From NCBI RefSeq assembly GCF_015182285.1, contig NZ_PRDM01000001.1, positions 434,001-498,000 on the forward strand: a stretch of 64,000 nt of DNA, given 5' to 3'. Shown one piece after another: positions 1 to 9,081 of this stretch. The translations under genes and the position numbers were made by a program. The notes beneath the pieces were generated by a model, which ran no database searches, was not told the DNA's origin, and was given only the letters and a program-made list of their open reading frames with translations. The stretch comes from Flavobacterium hungaricum (GTDB taxonomy: Bacteria; Bacteroidota; Bacteroidia; Flavobacteriales; Flavobacteriaceae). How positions within the stretch are numbered: position 1 is the first letter of the stretch; each line of letters starts with the position of its first letter.

Positions 1-1
1 T

Positions 2-523
2 TTAGAAGAAGAAAACAAGAAAAAAGAAGCCTTAGCTGTTATCGAATTAAAACAAAAAGAAAAACAAGCCAAAGAAGCTGAAATCGCTGCCGCCGAAGTT
101 AAAAAGAAAGAAAAGGTTAAGGAGATTCTGGAGAAAGAAAAAGATGTTGTAAGGGATAAAGATCGTTTAATCATCAAAACCGATCCGATTTATTTTGATT
201 ATAACATGTGGTACATCCGTAAAGAATCTAAAGTGGTTTTAGGAAGAGTAGTCGATTTGTTGAAGAAATATCCAGAAATGGAAATCGAAATAGGATCGCA
301 TACCGATTCTCGAGGAAACGACAAATTCAACGAAGACTTATCGCAGAAAAGAGCCAATTCGACACGTGAGTTTATCATTCAATCGGGTATAAATGCCAAA
401 AGAGTTACGGCAAAAGGATATGGGGAATATGTCCCGATCATTAAATGCAAAACCGATGATTCCTGCTCAGAAGAAGAACACGAATTGAACAGAAGATCGG
501 AGTTTGTGATTAAGAATTTGTAG
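2..523 (+). CDS. OmpA-family C-terminal peptidoglycan-binding domain (5' truncated)
   Basis: The frame is open from the first bases of the window, so the N-terminus lies outside. The visible part starts with a Lys/Glu/Ala-rich segment of about 60 residues, probably helical or coiled coil, followed by an OmpA-like domain. Recognisable OmpA features are the strand before the domain (IYFDYN), the peptidoglycan-contact region with IGSHTDSRGND, the LSQKRANS helix, the GYGEY turn and the closing NRRSEFVI. Family knowledge: such domains bind diaminopimelate in peptidoglycan and anchor outer-membrane proteins. In Bacteroidota they often end proteins with Peg-like or TPR N-terminal parts, which cannot be checked here. 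An internal Met at 206 would give an artificially short ORF; the upstream frame is clearly coding. Confidence 0.9.
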   Translation, partial: LEEENKKKEALAVIELKQKEKQAKEAEIAAAEVKKKEKVKEILEKEKDVVRDKDRLIIKTDPIYFDYNMWYIRKESKVVLGRVVDLLKKYPEMEIEIGSHTDSRGNDKFNEDLSQKRANSTREFIIQSGINAKRVTAKGYGEYVPIIKCKTDDSCSEEEHELNRRSEFVIKNL

Positions 524-629
524 CAGTAAATTGTCTATTTTTAGTCTGTATTTTTTGATGAAAAGCCTTTCTTTTAGAATCTTTTTATTTAATTTTATGA
601 CATCACAAAATGATTAAAAATACCAAATT

Positions 630-1112
630 ATGAGAAATTTAGCCTTATCATGCCTGCTTTTGACCTGCATTGGTTTTCAAAGCTGTAAAAATGAAGAAAA
701 ACAAAAAGAAGCTGAAGCAGCAAAAGCAGAAGCCGAAACTGTAGTAGGAACGCAGTGCTACAAAGCAATTTATGAAAAGGATACGCTTGATTTGAAAGTG
801 AACACACTCAAAAACGGCAAATTAAACGGCGATTTGACTATGAAAGTTGCCCCTTCTACAGTAAGAACAGGAGAGATAGCAGGAGAATTTCATGGTGATA
901 CTTTGTTTGTAGATTATACTTTTACGACTAATACAGATAAAGGCAAAACATTCAAAAACCCAATGGCTCTGCTTAAAAAAGACAAACAGCTTATTTTGGG
1001 TAACGGAACCATGCAGACTACAATGGGAGTTACTTATTTGGTAAAAGACAAACCAATTGACTTTGAAAAAGTAAAATATAAGTTTGATGAAACAGCGTGC
1101 ACTGAGAAGTAA
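630..1112 (+). CDS. Small exported lipoprotein, function unknown
   Basis: 160 aa. The N-terminus is a lipoprotein signal peptide with a Cys at residue 19 (GFQSCKNEE), followed by an Ala/Glu/Lys-rich linker and a beta-rich domain of about 120 residues. The domain contains a repeated G-x-L-x-G pattern (NGKLNGDL, GEIAGEF, KQLILGNGTM). Copper-resistance and META-like small lipoproteins of Bacteroidota have a similar appearance, but I do not recognise a named family. It stands alone after the OmpA-type gene (106-bp gap) and ends in a bidirectional terminator shared with the convergent DUF1573 gene. Confidence 0.85.
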   Translation: MRNLALSCLLLTCIGFQSCKNEEKQKEAEAAKAEAETVVGTQCYKAIYEKDTLDLKVNTLKNGKLNGDLTMKVAPSTVRTGEIAGEFHGDTLFVDYTFTTNTDKGKTFKNPMALLKKDKQLILGNGTMQTTMGVTYLVKDKPIDFEKVKYKFDETACTEK

Positions 1113-1140
1113 AATTTGACATCAAAATAATCGCCCAATT

Positions 1141-1183
1141 ATGTCATTTAGATCCAGAAGCCTCGGGAGAGAAATGACAAGAT
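1141..1183. repeat. Remnant of a GTCATTT...AAATGACAAGATT intergenic repeat
   Basis: This short stretch reads TCATTTAGATCC, then CCTCGGGAGAGAAATGACAA and GATT. It matches, with an internal deletion, the longer dyad element at about 55722-55842, which starts GTCATTTCGATCCCGAGG and ends CGAAATGACAAGATTG. The two loci look like members of one dispersed inverted-repeat family, this one being a collapsed copy. Confidence 0.5.
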
Positions 1184-1191
1184 TATACAAT

Positions 1192-1230
1192 AAAAAAGCC
1201 GTTCCAAAAGAAACGGCTTTACTATTTTTT
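1192..1230. terminator. Bidirectional intrinsic terminator
   Basis: AAGCCGTT (1196-1203) pairs with AACGGCTT (1212-1219), with an 8-nt loop. The stem has an A-run on its left and T-rich sequence on its right, so it can end both the + lipoprotein gene and the - DUF1573 gene. Confidence 0.85.
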
Positions 1231-1243
1231 AGAATTTATTTTT

Positions 1244-1624
1244 TTATAAAACTTCTCCTTTAATTTTAAGGGCAACCCTTCCGTCGGGATAATTGACAGC
1301 ATTGGTTTCTACAGTAATTGTTTTACGAATTGGTCCTGAAGCCATGTTGTATTTTACATCGATTTTTCCTTTTTTGCCAGGCATAACGGCAGCGGCAGGT
1401 TTGGTTACCACAATAGAACTTACGGTAGATTCTGCACCAATAATTAACAGCGGTGCGTCTCCTGTATTTGTAAACTCAAACGTACGTAGGCCATTATCAG
1501 TTTTAGAAATTTTTCCATAATCGATTGTATTGTCTGGGGCGGCAAATTCAATCTTTGGGCCATTTTGAGCATAACTTATTGCACTAAACAATAAGACAGC
1601 AATAAAAGAGGCTGCATTTTTCAT
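1244..1624 (-). CDS. DUF1573-family exported protein
   Basis: 126 aa with a signal peptide ending near SYAQ. The mature part is one immunoglobulin-like beta-sandwich with the DUF1573 hallmarks: IDYGKISKTDNG, then FEFTNTGDAPLLI, then a Gly-Lys turn (MPGKKGKIDVKYN) and a final KGEV strand. Family members are very common in Bacteroidota, and their function is unknown; the fold resembles ASPM/SPD-2/Hydin or MSP domains. It is monocistronic and converges on the upstream lipoprotein gene. Confidence 0.9.
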   Translation of the reverse strand: MKNAASFIAVLLFSAISYAQNGPKIEFAAPDNTIDYGKISKTDNGLRTFEFTNTGDAPLLIIGAESTVSSIVVTKPAAAVMPGKKGKIDVKYNMASGPIRKTITVETNAVNYPDGRVALKIKGEVL

Positions 1625-1714
1625 CTGAAATTGATTTTAAGTTGTAAGTAAATATACATTCTTTTAATTAACACACAAATTTTTAATTCGCTTTTTATAG
1701 TGTACTTAATTATT

Positions 1715-1722
1715 TACTTTTG
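1715..1722 (+). promoter_or_regulatory. Candidate TAnnTTTG (-7) promoter element upstream of valS
   Basis: TACTTTTG exactly fits the Bacteroidota -7 consensus. It lies about 180 bp before the valS start, which would give a long leader. No clear TTTG at the -33 position was seen, so a second promoter closer to the gene is possible. Confidence 0.35.
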
Positions 1723-1901
1723 CTGTCAGTTATAATTACAAAAATTGAACCAAAGTTTCGTTTATTTGTTTAACTGATTAAATGCTTAAAGGATTGGGAG
1801 TGAATTTAGATTTCATCAAAACCTTTCTGCAGCTTAACGATTAAACGAATTAATGATAAAACGAAATCAAGAAAAAATAAACGATTAAACAACCTATATA
1901 A

Positions 1902-4538
1902 ATGACAATTCCAGCACAATTTGACGCTAAAACAAGTGAGAATAAATGGTATGAGTATTGGATGAAAAACAACTATTTTCATTCAGAACCTGATCATAGA
2001 ACACCGTACACTATTGTAATCCCGCCGCCAAACGTCACTGGAGTCCTTCATATGGGGCATATGTTGAATAACACGATTCAAGACGTTTTAATTCGTAGAG
2101 CACGTCTTAAAGGGTTCAACGCCTGCTGGGTACCGGGAACAGACCACGCTTCTATTGCTACAGAAGCAAAAGTAGTTGCAAAACTAAAAGCAGAAGGAAT
2201 CAATAAAAACGATTTAACACGCGAAGAATTTTTAGCACACGCCTGGGAATGGACGCATAAATATGGCGGAACAATACTGGAACAGCTTAAAAAATTAGGT
2301 GCTTCATGCGATTGGGAACGTACCAAATTTACGATGGATCCTGACATGTCGGCAGCTGTAATTAAATCGTTTGTAGATTTATACAACAAAGGATTAATCT
2401 ACAGAGGATACCGTATGGTAAACTGGGATCCAGAAGCCAAAACTACGTTGTCCGACGAAGAAGTTATTTACGAAGAACAACAAGGAAAATTATTTTTCCT
2501 GAAATATAAAATCGAAGGTTCAGAAGATTTCTTGACCATTGCTACCACACGTCCTGAGACTATCTTTGGTGATACTGCCATCTGTATCAATCCGAATGAT
2601 GAGCGTTTTACGCATTTAAAAGGTAAAAAAGCAATCGTTCCTATTTGCGGCAGAGTGATTCCGATTATTGAAGACGAATATGTAGATGTAGAATTCGGAA
2701 CAGGATGTTTAAAAGTGACTCCTGCGCACGACATGAACGATAAAACGTTAGGAGAAAAACACAATCTGGAAATCGTTGATATCTTTAATGAAGATGCAAC
2801 ACTAAACAGCTTCGGATTGCATTATCAAGGAAAAGACCGTTTTGTGGTTCGTACCGAAATTGCAAAAGAATTAGAAGAAAGCGGCGCTTTGGCGAAGACC
2901 GAAATCCATTTAAATAAAGTGGGAACTTCTGAAAGAACCAAAGCGGTAATCGAACCAAGATTATCAGACCAATGGTTCTTGAAAATGGAAGAATTGGTAA
3001 AACCAGCTATAAAATCTGTTCTGCAAACAGGAGACATAAAATTGCACCCAAAACGTTTTGAAAATACGTATGCGCATTGGTTAAACAATATCCGCGATTG
3101 GAATATTTCCCGTCAGTTATGGTGGGGACACAGAATTCCTGCGTTTTATTATGGAGACGGAAAAGAAGATTTTGTTGTAGCTGAAAACATCGAAGATGCG
3201 TTAAAATTAGCACAAGAAAGAACTTCTAACAATTCACTTACAGCATCTGACTTAAGACAAGACGTTGATGCATTAGATACATGGTTTTCTGCGTGGTTAT
3301 GGCCAATGTCCGTTTTTGATGGAGTAGTTAATCCGGAAAACGAAGATTTTAAATACTATTATCCAACAAACGATCTGGTTACAGGTCCGGATATTTTGTT
3401 TTTCTGGGTTGCTAGAATGATTATTGCAGGTTATGAATATACAGGAGAAAAACCATTTAAAAATGTATATCTAACAGGTTTAGTGCGTGATAAACAACGT
3501 CGCAAAATGTCTAAATCATTAGGAAATTCTCCTGATCCTTTAGATTTGATCGAAAAATTCGGAGCCGACGGTGTTCGTGTAGGTTTGCTTTTAAGTGCTT
3601 CTGCAGGAAACGATATTATGTTTGATGAAGAATTATGCCTTCAGGGAAAATCATTTACAAACAAAATTTGGAACGCTCTTAGATTGATAAAAGGATGGGA
3701 AGTTTCTGAAACAATTGCACAGCCAGAATCGTCAAAAACAGCGATTGAATGGTATGAGGCTAAATTTCAACAGTCATTAGCGGATATTGAAGATAATTTT
3801 GAGAAATACAGAATTTCAGATTCATTAATGGCCATTTATAAATTGGTTTGGGATGATTTCTGTTCTTTATTCCTTGAAATGATCAAACCAGCATACCAAC
3901 AGCCGATTGATAAACAGACATTTGATAAAGCAATTGAAATTCTAGAAAGCAACTTGAAACTGCTTCATCCGTTTATGCCGTTCCTAACAGAAGAAATCTG
4001 GCATTTAATTGCTGAAAGAACAAAAGAAGAAGCTTTAATTGTTTCGACTTGGCCAGAATTAAAACCATTTGATGCTAAATTAATTGCCGATTTTGAAAAT
4101 GCAGTTGAGGTAATTTCAGGAATCAGAACGATTCGTAAGGAAAAAAATATTGCTATGAAAGACAGTATCGAATTCAGAGCGATTAATACAGAGAATTTTT
4201 CGACTTATTTTGATTCGGTAATCACCAAATTGGGTAATCTTTCAACTTTCGAATATGTTGCAGATAAAGTAGACGGAGCCTTATCTTTCCGTGTAAAATC
4301 AAATGAATATTTTATTCCGATTTCAGGAGGAAATATTGATGTTGAAGCTGAGATTAAAAAACTAACAGAAGAATTAAACTATACAAAAGGATTCTTAAAA
4401 TCTGTAGAAGCGAAACTTTCTAACGAGAAATTCGTAAACGGTGCGCCAGAAAAAGTTTTAAATATCGAAAAACAAAAACAAGCCGATGCTTTAGCAAAAA
4501 TTGCTACAATTGAGCAGAGTCTGGCTGGATTGAAATAA
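1902..4538 (+). CDS. valS: Valine--tRNA ligase
   Basis: 878 aa, full length for the bacterial family. Charges tRNA-Val with valine in the cytoplasm. Class I signatures are present: PPPNVTGVLHMGHML (residues 41-55, with the HMGH form of HIGH) and KMSKS at 535-539. The inserted CP1 editing domain, which hydrolyses Thr-tRNA-Val, is visible from about residue 195 (TTRPETIFGD, then GTGCLKVTPAHD). The anticodon-binding domain follows near residue 620, and a C-terminal coiled-coil tRNA arm covers about 815-878 (Lys/Glu-rich heptads). The ATG at 1902 gives the usual N-terminus. The gene stands alone and ends in a strong terminator. Confidence 0.98.
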   Translation: MTIPAQFDAKTSENKWYEYWMKNNYFHSEPDHRTPYTIVIPPPNVTGVLHMGHMLNNTIQDVLIRRARLKGFNACWVPGTDHASIATEAKVVAKLKAEGINKNDLTREEFLAHAWEWTHKYGGTILEQLKKLGASCDWERTKFTMDPDMSAAVIKSFVDLYNKGLIYRGYRMVNWDPEAKTTLSDEEVIYEEQQGKLFFLKYKIEGSEDFLTIATTRPETIFGDTAICINPNDERFTHLKGKKAIVPICGRVIPIIEDEYVDVEFGTGCLKVTPAHDMNDKTLGEKHNLEIVDIFNEDATLNSFGLHYQGKDRFVVRTEIAKELEESGALAKTEIHLNKVGTSERTKAVIEPRLSDQWFLKMEELVKPAIKSVLQTGDIKLHPKRFENTYAHWLNNIRDWNISRQLWWGHRIPAFYYGDGKEDFVVAENIEDALKLAQERTSNNSLTASDLRQDVDALDTWFSAWLWPMSVFDGVVNPENEDFKYYYPTNDLVTGPDILFFWVARMIIAGYEYTGEKPFKNVYLTGLVRDKQRRKMSKSLGNSPDPLDLIEKFGADGVRVGLLLSASAGNDIMFDEELCLQGKSFTNKIWNALRLIKGWEVSETIAQPESSKTAIEWYEAKFQQSLADIEDNFEKYRISDSLMAIYKLVWDDFCSLFLEMIKPAYQQPIDKQTFDKAIEILESNLKLLHPFMPFLTEEIWHLIAERTKEEALIVSTWPELKPFDAKLIADFENAVEVISGIRTIRKEKNIAMKDSIEFRAINTENFSTYFDSVITKLGNLSTFEYVADKVDGALSFRVKSNEYFIPISGGNIDVEAEIKKLTEELNYTKGFLKSVEAKLSNEKFVNGAPEKVLNIEKQKQADALAKIATIEQSLAGLK

Positions 4539-4568
4539 GAATCGAGCTTAATTGATACATTCTAATTC

Positions 4569-4608
4569 AACCCGACAGTTTTTAAAACTGTCGGGTTTGT
4601 TTTTTTTG
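4569..4608 (+). terminator. Intrinsic terminator of valS
   Basis: A perfect 14-bp stem (4569-4582 pairs with 4584-4597, core CCCGACAG/CTGTCGGG) is followed by TTTGTTTTTTTT. Confidence 0.95.
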
Positions 4609-4904
4609 TAAAAATGCAATATTCAAACGTTCCTACGGAACGTAATTTGCTCTGCCTATTTTTTTTACGAATGAATTTTTTTTACCAATGAAATGTTTCT
4701 ACCGATTAGGATGTTCCTATGGAACATCCTAATCGGTTGTTTTTTATCGAGTGAAGTTCGTGCGGAACATTGGTTTTTCTAATTGTCCGCAGGAAGATTT
4801 CATCGGTATATTTTTAATAAAATATTTTTGTTTTAAATGTTTTTTGTATTTCAAAATGATATAATTTTAATACGGTTTTACGCAACATAATCTCTGTCAT
4901 TTTA
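4609..4904. repeat. Cluster A of TTCC-NNN-GGAA palindromic repeats (non-coding)
   Basis: No gene is visible. The stretch holds ACGTTCC-TAC-GGAACGT (4627-4643) and a perfect 17-bp inverted repeat, 4701-4717 against 4721-4737 (ACCGATTAGGATGTTCC and its complement, 3-nt loop). Degraded pieces follow (GTTCGTGCGGAAC near 4757, GTCCGCAGGAAG near 4786, TTTCATCGGTAT near 4798). These are the arms and tips seen in the larger repeat elements at 25.4-26.0, 28.2-28.6 and 55.2-56.1 kb. Confidence 0.75.
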
Positions 4905-5383
4905 ATGAAAAATATCTTCCTTTCGGCTTTTTTTTCTGCCTCTTTTTATCATGCTCTCATAAAATTGAAAATGTAGAAAAAGCATTTTATTACTGGAAGA
5001 ATGATTCTTGGAATTTGGCTGACACCGAGGCTGCTGCAATAAAAACTTTGGGTGTAAAAAAACTGTATATCAAGTTTTTTGAAGTAGATAACGATGAGTT
5101 TTACGAATGTAATCTTGCAAAGAAATACTACGGTTTAGCTTTTAAAAATGCCAAAACAACCAAATTTAAAGCTTTGTGCCTGCGAATGATGGGGAAATGT
5201 GAGAAGAATAAATTGAGGCATCAATATCCCGACGATTACAATAATAAAATTAAAAATTATGATGATTTTATTTGGAAGAAAAACAAATATTATCAGGATT
5301 TAAAATCAAAATACAGCGATAACTACGAAGATTTGATTTCTGACTGCAATGCTTTTGAAGAATATTTTAAAGCAAGAAGATAA
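4905..5383 (+). pseudogene. Chimeric relic: lipoprotein N-terminus fused to the C-terminus of its downstream neighbour, frameshifted
   Basis: The ATG at 4905 opens a signal peptide that runs out of frame at a T8 tract (4928-4935). In the shifted frame it continues through a lipobox (FLSC) into KAFYYWKNDSW and IKFFEVDNDE, matching residues 1-65 of the lipoprotein at 5725 (AFYYWKKSSSF, YKLFEVDYNE). From about 5115 the same frame switches to AFKNAKTTKFKALCLRMM and ends EEYFKARR, matching the last 59 residues of the 756-aa protein ending at 9025 (AYQNAKTVKFKALCLRMM, ENYFKQR). A 122-aa ORF beginning at 5015 is the intact remainder. Inference: a second copy of the two-gene locus lost about 3 kb between the two genes and then acquired a homopolymer slip. 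Confidence 0.8.
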
Positions 5384-5724
5384 GAATCCTTAACAGTTTT
5401 GCTTTTTATAAAAATATAATAATCAAACGTTTCTCTGGAAATCAGATCGTTTCGGTTTTTACCAACCAGATGTTCCTGCCGAACATTGGCATCAGGAATG
5501 TCTATTAGGTAATCTCAAATGTTGCTAGCACTCATTAAGTTTGTTACCAACGAGATGTTCCTCTGGAACATTTATGTTTTGTTAATTGTTACGTAGGAAC
5601 ATCTTATTGGTACCGTAGTGAAGACGCAATCTTAATATCGTCCCATAGGGACGATTGAATTGTTTATCCTTTTTTAATAATATAATTTTAAAACGCTTTA
5701 CATCTTAAATTTAATTGTCTTATA
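5384..5724. repeat. Cluster B of degraded TTCC-NNN-GGAA palindromes
   Basis: Non-coding. Contains ATGTTCC-TCT-GGAACAT (5555-5571), ATGTTCCTGCCGAACAT near 5472, CGTCCC-ATA-GGGACG near 5640, and fragments of the ACCAACNAAATGTT arm. It separates the relic gene from its intact relative. Diverged family members; no promoter could be assigned with confidence. Confidence 0.65.
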
Positions 5725-6795
5725 ATGAAAAAAATCATTTTTCTAGTTTGTGTTTTTTCTCTTTTTTATGGATGTTCTAAAAAAGAAAATCGAGTTATAA
5801 ATGTGGAACCAGCATTTTATTACTGGAAAAAGAGTTCCTCTTTTGATCCCGAAACGGTGAAAGCATTAAATAAATTAGAAACAAAAAAAATCTACTATAA
5901 ACTATTTGAAGTTGATTATAATGAATCGATGGGGAATTTTCCGTATCAAAAAAACAGTCCGTCAATATATACTTTTCGAGATTTAGATTCGGTTACGATT
6001 GTGCCGACCGTTTTTATCAAAAATGAAATCTTTCAGTACAATGACGAAAAATCGCTCGATAAATTAGCCGATAATATTACTTTTTTGGTTGAGAAATATC
6101 ACTTTGAAAATGACTATTACAACAATAATGAAGATGAGAAAAAAGTAGTTTTCAATTATACCGAAATTCAAATTGACTGCGATTGGACAAAGTCAACAAA
6201 AGATAAATATTTTTATCTGCTAAAGAAAATCAAAGAATTGTCAAAAAAAGAAATCAGTTGTACGCTGCGTCTTTATCCGTATAAATATCCTGAAATTATG
6301 GGAGTTCCGCCAGTCGACAAAGCAATGCTGATGTGTTATAATTTGATTAAACCATTATCAAAAAAAGAGAAAAATTCTATTTTAGACATTGATGAACTAA
6401 AGTCATATTTGAATAAAAAAAGAAGTTATCCTGTACATTTAGATGTTGCACTGCCTGTTTTTTATTGGACGCTTTGGTATCATAATAATCGTTTTGCCGG
6501 ACTTGTAAACTTTAATTCTGCCAATATAAGTCATATTGCAAAAGAGATTAAACCTATGTGGTATGAAATGACAGAAGATTACTCCAATGAAGATGAAACG
6601 TATTTAAAAAAGGGAGATCAGCTTAAATTCGAAGAAATAAGTGCAAAAACAATCAAAGAAGCTATTTCAATTATTAAACAAAATGTAGAATTAGATCAAA
6701 ACACTACAATTTCATTATTCCATTTAGACAACAGCACATTTAAAAAATACAATTATGAAGAAGTTTCTAGTTTTTACAGCTCTTTTAGTAAGTAG
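5725..6795 (+). CDS. Exported lipoprotein with a possible TIM-barrel glycosidase-like fold
   Basis: 356 aa. Lipobox FYGC with the lipidated Cys at residue 17. The body has a short beta-strand/acidic motif at 147-154 (EIQIDCDW) followed by a Lys-rich helix, then CTLRLYPYKYP (179-189) and further strand-helix repeats. This beta-alpha pattern with a conserved QID-D segment resembles DUF3142 and other glycoside-hydrolase-like TIM barrels, but I could not assign the family firmly. The 3' end overlaps the next gene by 41 bp (6755-6795) in a different frame, so the two are probably translationally coupled. Repeat cluster B lies upstream. Confidence 0.85.
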   Translation: MKKIIFLVCVFSLFYGCSKKENRVINVEPAFYYWKKSSSFDPETVKALNKLETKKIYYKLFEVDYNESMGNFPYQKNSPSIYTFRDLDSVTIVPTVFIKNEIFQYNDEKSLDKLADNITFLVEKYHFENDYYNNNEDEKKVVFNYTEIQIDCDWTKSTKDKYFYLLKKIKELSKKEISCTLRLYPYKYPEIMGVPPVDKAMLMCYNLIKPLSKKEKNSILDIDELKSYLNKKRSYPVHLDVALPVFYWTLWYHNNRFAGLVNFNSANISHIAKEIKPMWYEMTEDYSNEDETYLKKGDQLKFEEISAKTIKEAISIIKQNVELDQNTTISLFHLDNSTFKKYNYEEVSSFYSSFSK

Positions 6796-9025
6796 TTTTA
6801 GCAGAACTCTGGCATGTGGCTATTCTCCATACGGTGAAGATATACGATATTCGATTTGTAAACCAGAATACTTTAAATATGCTGCGTATAAAGCGTTTTA
6901 TTATAATGCCGATCTATGGGGATATGATTACGGAAGAGATCCAAATAGTTACAAATTGACAGATGCAAATATCTTGGATTGGTACAATTATGCAAACAAA
7001 AAAGTTTCCATTGAAGATATAGAAGATTTTAATTTTAATTTGTCTTACACAGATGTTCATTCCAACAGCGACAATGAATTTATTAAATATTTGTATGCCA
7101 ATAATAAAACGGAAGCGATTAATTATCTCAAAATTGCAAAAGGCTGTGAACTGACCAATGAATCGGATGACGCTTGGGAAAGAAATGAAAATGAAAACAA
7201 TGAGAGAAGAAGTAAATTATTAGCCAAAATAGTCAAGATTACAAACGACGAAAAGAATCTATATTTTAAAAGAAAATATGCATTTTTAACCATACGGCTT
7301 GCGTATTATTCTGGTGATAAAAATTTGATTATAAATATTTTTGAATCTAATTTTAAAGACAAGAAAAAAGATTATCTCTATTATTGGAGCTTGTTTTTCT
7401 ATACGTTTACCAAAACCAATCCAGCTTATATGACAGATATTGCTGATTTGATGGCAAACTGTTCAGAAAAGAGATTTGCCAGTTACTATTTTTTCAAAAG
7501 TGATTTTAAAATAGACGATGCTTTAAAACAAGCCAAAACCAAAGAAGACATTGCAAATGTTTATGCATTTGTTTCCATGCAGAAAAAAGATAAAAACTTA
7601 GAGTATCTTAAAGAGATTTATAAAAACAATCCTAAGTCTGAAATACTTGGATTTCTGCTTTTACGAGAACTTAACAAAATAGAAGATTGGGTTTATACGC
7701 CCTATTATTCTAATTATTTACCATCAACCCAATACTATCCGGACTGGAGTAATGATAAAGATAAAATTACGACCGAGAGCTTGAGAAATAATTCTGAACA
7801 TGACAGACTGTATGCGCAGGAAGTTTTAGATTTTATAAATTCAGTGTCAATCAATAATGTTCATGATGTTTTAGTTTGGGAAGCATCCAAAATCAATCTG
7901 CAGTTTATTACCAGAAATTATACGGATTGTTTAAAGAATATTGTTTCGTTTGAAAAAAAACACCAATCTGAAAAGGTTATTGATGAATTGAAGAAAATTA
8001 AAGCATTGTGCATAACAGCGAATCAAGAAAATGGAAAAGCAGTTATTAAACCACACATTCAATCTATTATTTTAAAATACAAAGACGATGAACGTTTTAT
8101 TTTTGCATTAGGAAGAGAATTAGAATTTAAAGGAAATATTGTAGATGGATTGGCCTTGATGTCTTTAATTGAGGGAACAACAAATGAAAATTATAATTCT
8201 GATGACGTAGAGTGGCGCGGCAATCGAATTAAAACGTCTGGAAATCTGGCAGAATTTTATCGCTATTTTGATTATTTAGACTTTGTTTATACTGCTAGAG
8301 ATTTACAAAAAATAGTGAATAGCATAGAGAATACGAATGTGTCTGAATTTCAAAAAGCTATTTATGCGAAATTGTATAAAGACAAAGATTACTTAAAAGA
8401 TCTGTTGGGGACAAAGTATATTAGAGAAAATCAATTAAGCAATGCATTAAAAACCTTTAAGACTTTAGACAAAAAATATTGGGACGATAATTATAATGCG
8501 TGGGAAAGAGGACCATACGACGAAGGCTATGTTTTTGATCAAAATCCATTTTATGATTTTAAACACACAAAATCCTTTATACCACATAAAGAAAAGTATT
8601 TGGTTACCAAACTTTCTGTAACAGAGCATTTGATTAAATACATCAATTTGGCCAATAATGTTGCAACAAAGGACAAAGCTTATTATTACTTTTTAATAGC
8701 AAACTGTTATTACAACATGTCAGATTATGGAAACTCCTGGATGATGCGGCGTTATTCTAGTTCTACGTGGTATGGCGATAATAACGGAAAAGAATCTTAT
8801 ATCGATGAAATTGAATATAGAAGTAAATTAAAAGCTGCAGCCAATTACAAGCTGGCGTATCAAAATGCTAAAACAGTTAAATTTAAAGCATTATGTTTAC
8901 GGATGATGGATTTTGCAGAAAAAGAAGAATACACTAATTCAGCAAGAGTTAAAAAAGAATTCCCAGAATTTGCTTCGGAATTATCCGGCTGTGAAAATTT
9001 AGAAAATTACTTCAAACAGAGATGA
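6755..9025 (+). CDS. Large secreted protein of unknown function, coupled to the upstream lipoprotein
   Basis: 756 aa with a signal peptide (MKKFLVFTALLVSS, cleavage near TLACG). The mature protein is rich in Asn, Lys and aromatic residues and looks mostly helical. It has spaced Ala/Tyr/Leu helices around residues 120-300 and 590-740 that could be TPR-like solenoid repeats (for example AYYYFLIANCYYNMSDYG and AAANYKLAYQNAKT), but no family was recognised. The last 59 residues recur in the relic gene ending at 5383, so this gene and its upstream partner belong to a duplicated unit. It overlaps the lipoprotein gene by 41 bp and ends at a bidirectional terminator. Confidence 0.85.
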   Translation: MKKFLVFTALLVSSFSRTLACGYSPYGEDIRYSICKPEYFKYAAYKAFYYNADLWGYDYGRDPNSYKLTDANILDWYNYANKKVSIEDIEDFNFNLSYTDVHSNSDNEFIKYLYANNKTEAINYLKIAKGCELTNESDDAWERNENENNERRSKLLAKIVKITNDEKNLYFKRKYAFLTIRLAYYSGDKNLIINIFESNFKDKKKDYLYYWSLFFYTFTKTNPAYMTDIADLMANCSEKRFASYYFFKSDFKIDDALKQAKTKEDIANVYAFVSMQKKDKNLEYLKEIYKNNPKSEILGFLLLRELNKIEDWVYTPYYSNYLPSTQYYPDWSNDKDKITTESLRNNSEHDRLYAQEVLDFINSVSINNVHDVLVWEASKINLQFITRNYTDCLKNIVSFEKKHQSEKVIDELKKIKALCITANQENGKAVIKPHIQSIILKYKDDERFIFALGRELEFKGNIVDGLALMSLIEGTTNENYNSDDVEWRGNRIKTSGNLAEFYRYFDYLDFVYTARDLQKIVNSIENTNVSEFQKAIYAKLYKDKDYLKDLLGTKYIRENQLSNALKTFKTLDKKYWDDNYNAWERGPYDEGYVFDQNPFYDFKHTKSFIPHKEKYLVTKLSVTEHLIKYINLANNVATKDKAYYYFLIANCYYNMSDYGNSWMMRRYSSSTWYGDNNGKESYIDEIEYRSKLKAAANYKLAYQNAKTVKFKALCLRMMDFAEKEEYTNSARVKKEFPEFASELSGCENLENYFKQR

Positions 9026-9032
9026 TAAAAGC

Positions 9033-9069
9033 AATCCCAATACTAAATCAAGTATTGGGATTTATTTTT
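9033..9069. terminator. Bidirectional terminator between convergent genes
   Basis: AATCCCAATACT (9033-9044) pairs with AGTATTGGGATT (9051-9062) around a 6-nt loop, with T-rich sequence on the right. Confidence 0.9.
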
Positions 9070-9081
9070 AGCGTGATATTT

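Noticed and set aside
1293..1520. 75-aa + strand ORF within the DUF1573 gene
   Set aside because: Antisense shadow of a clear domain-bearing gene.
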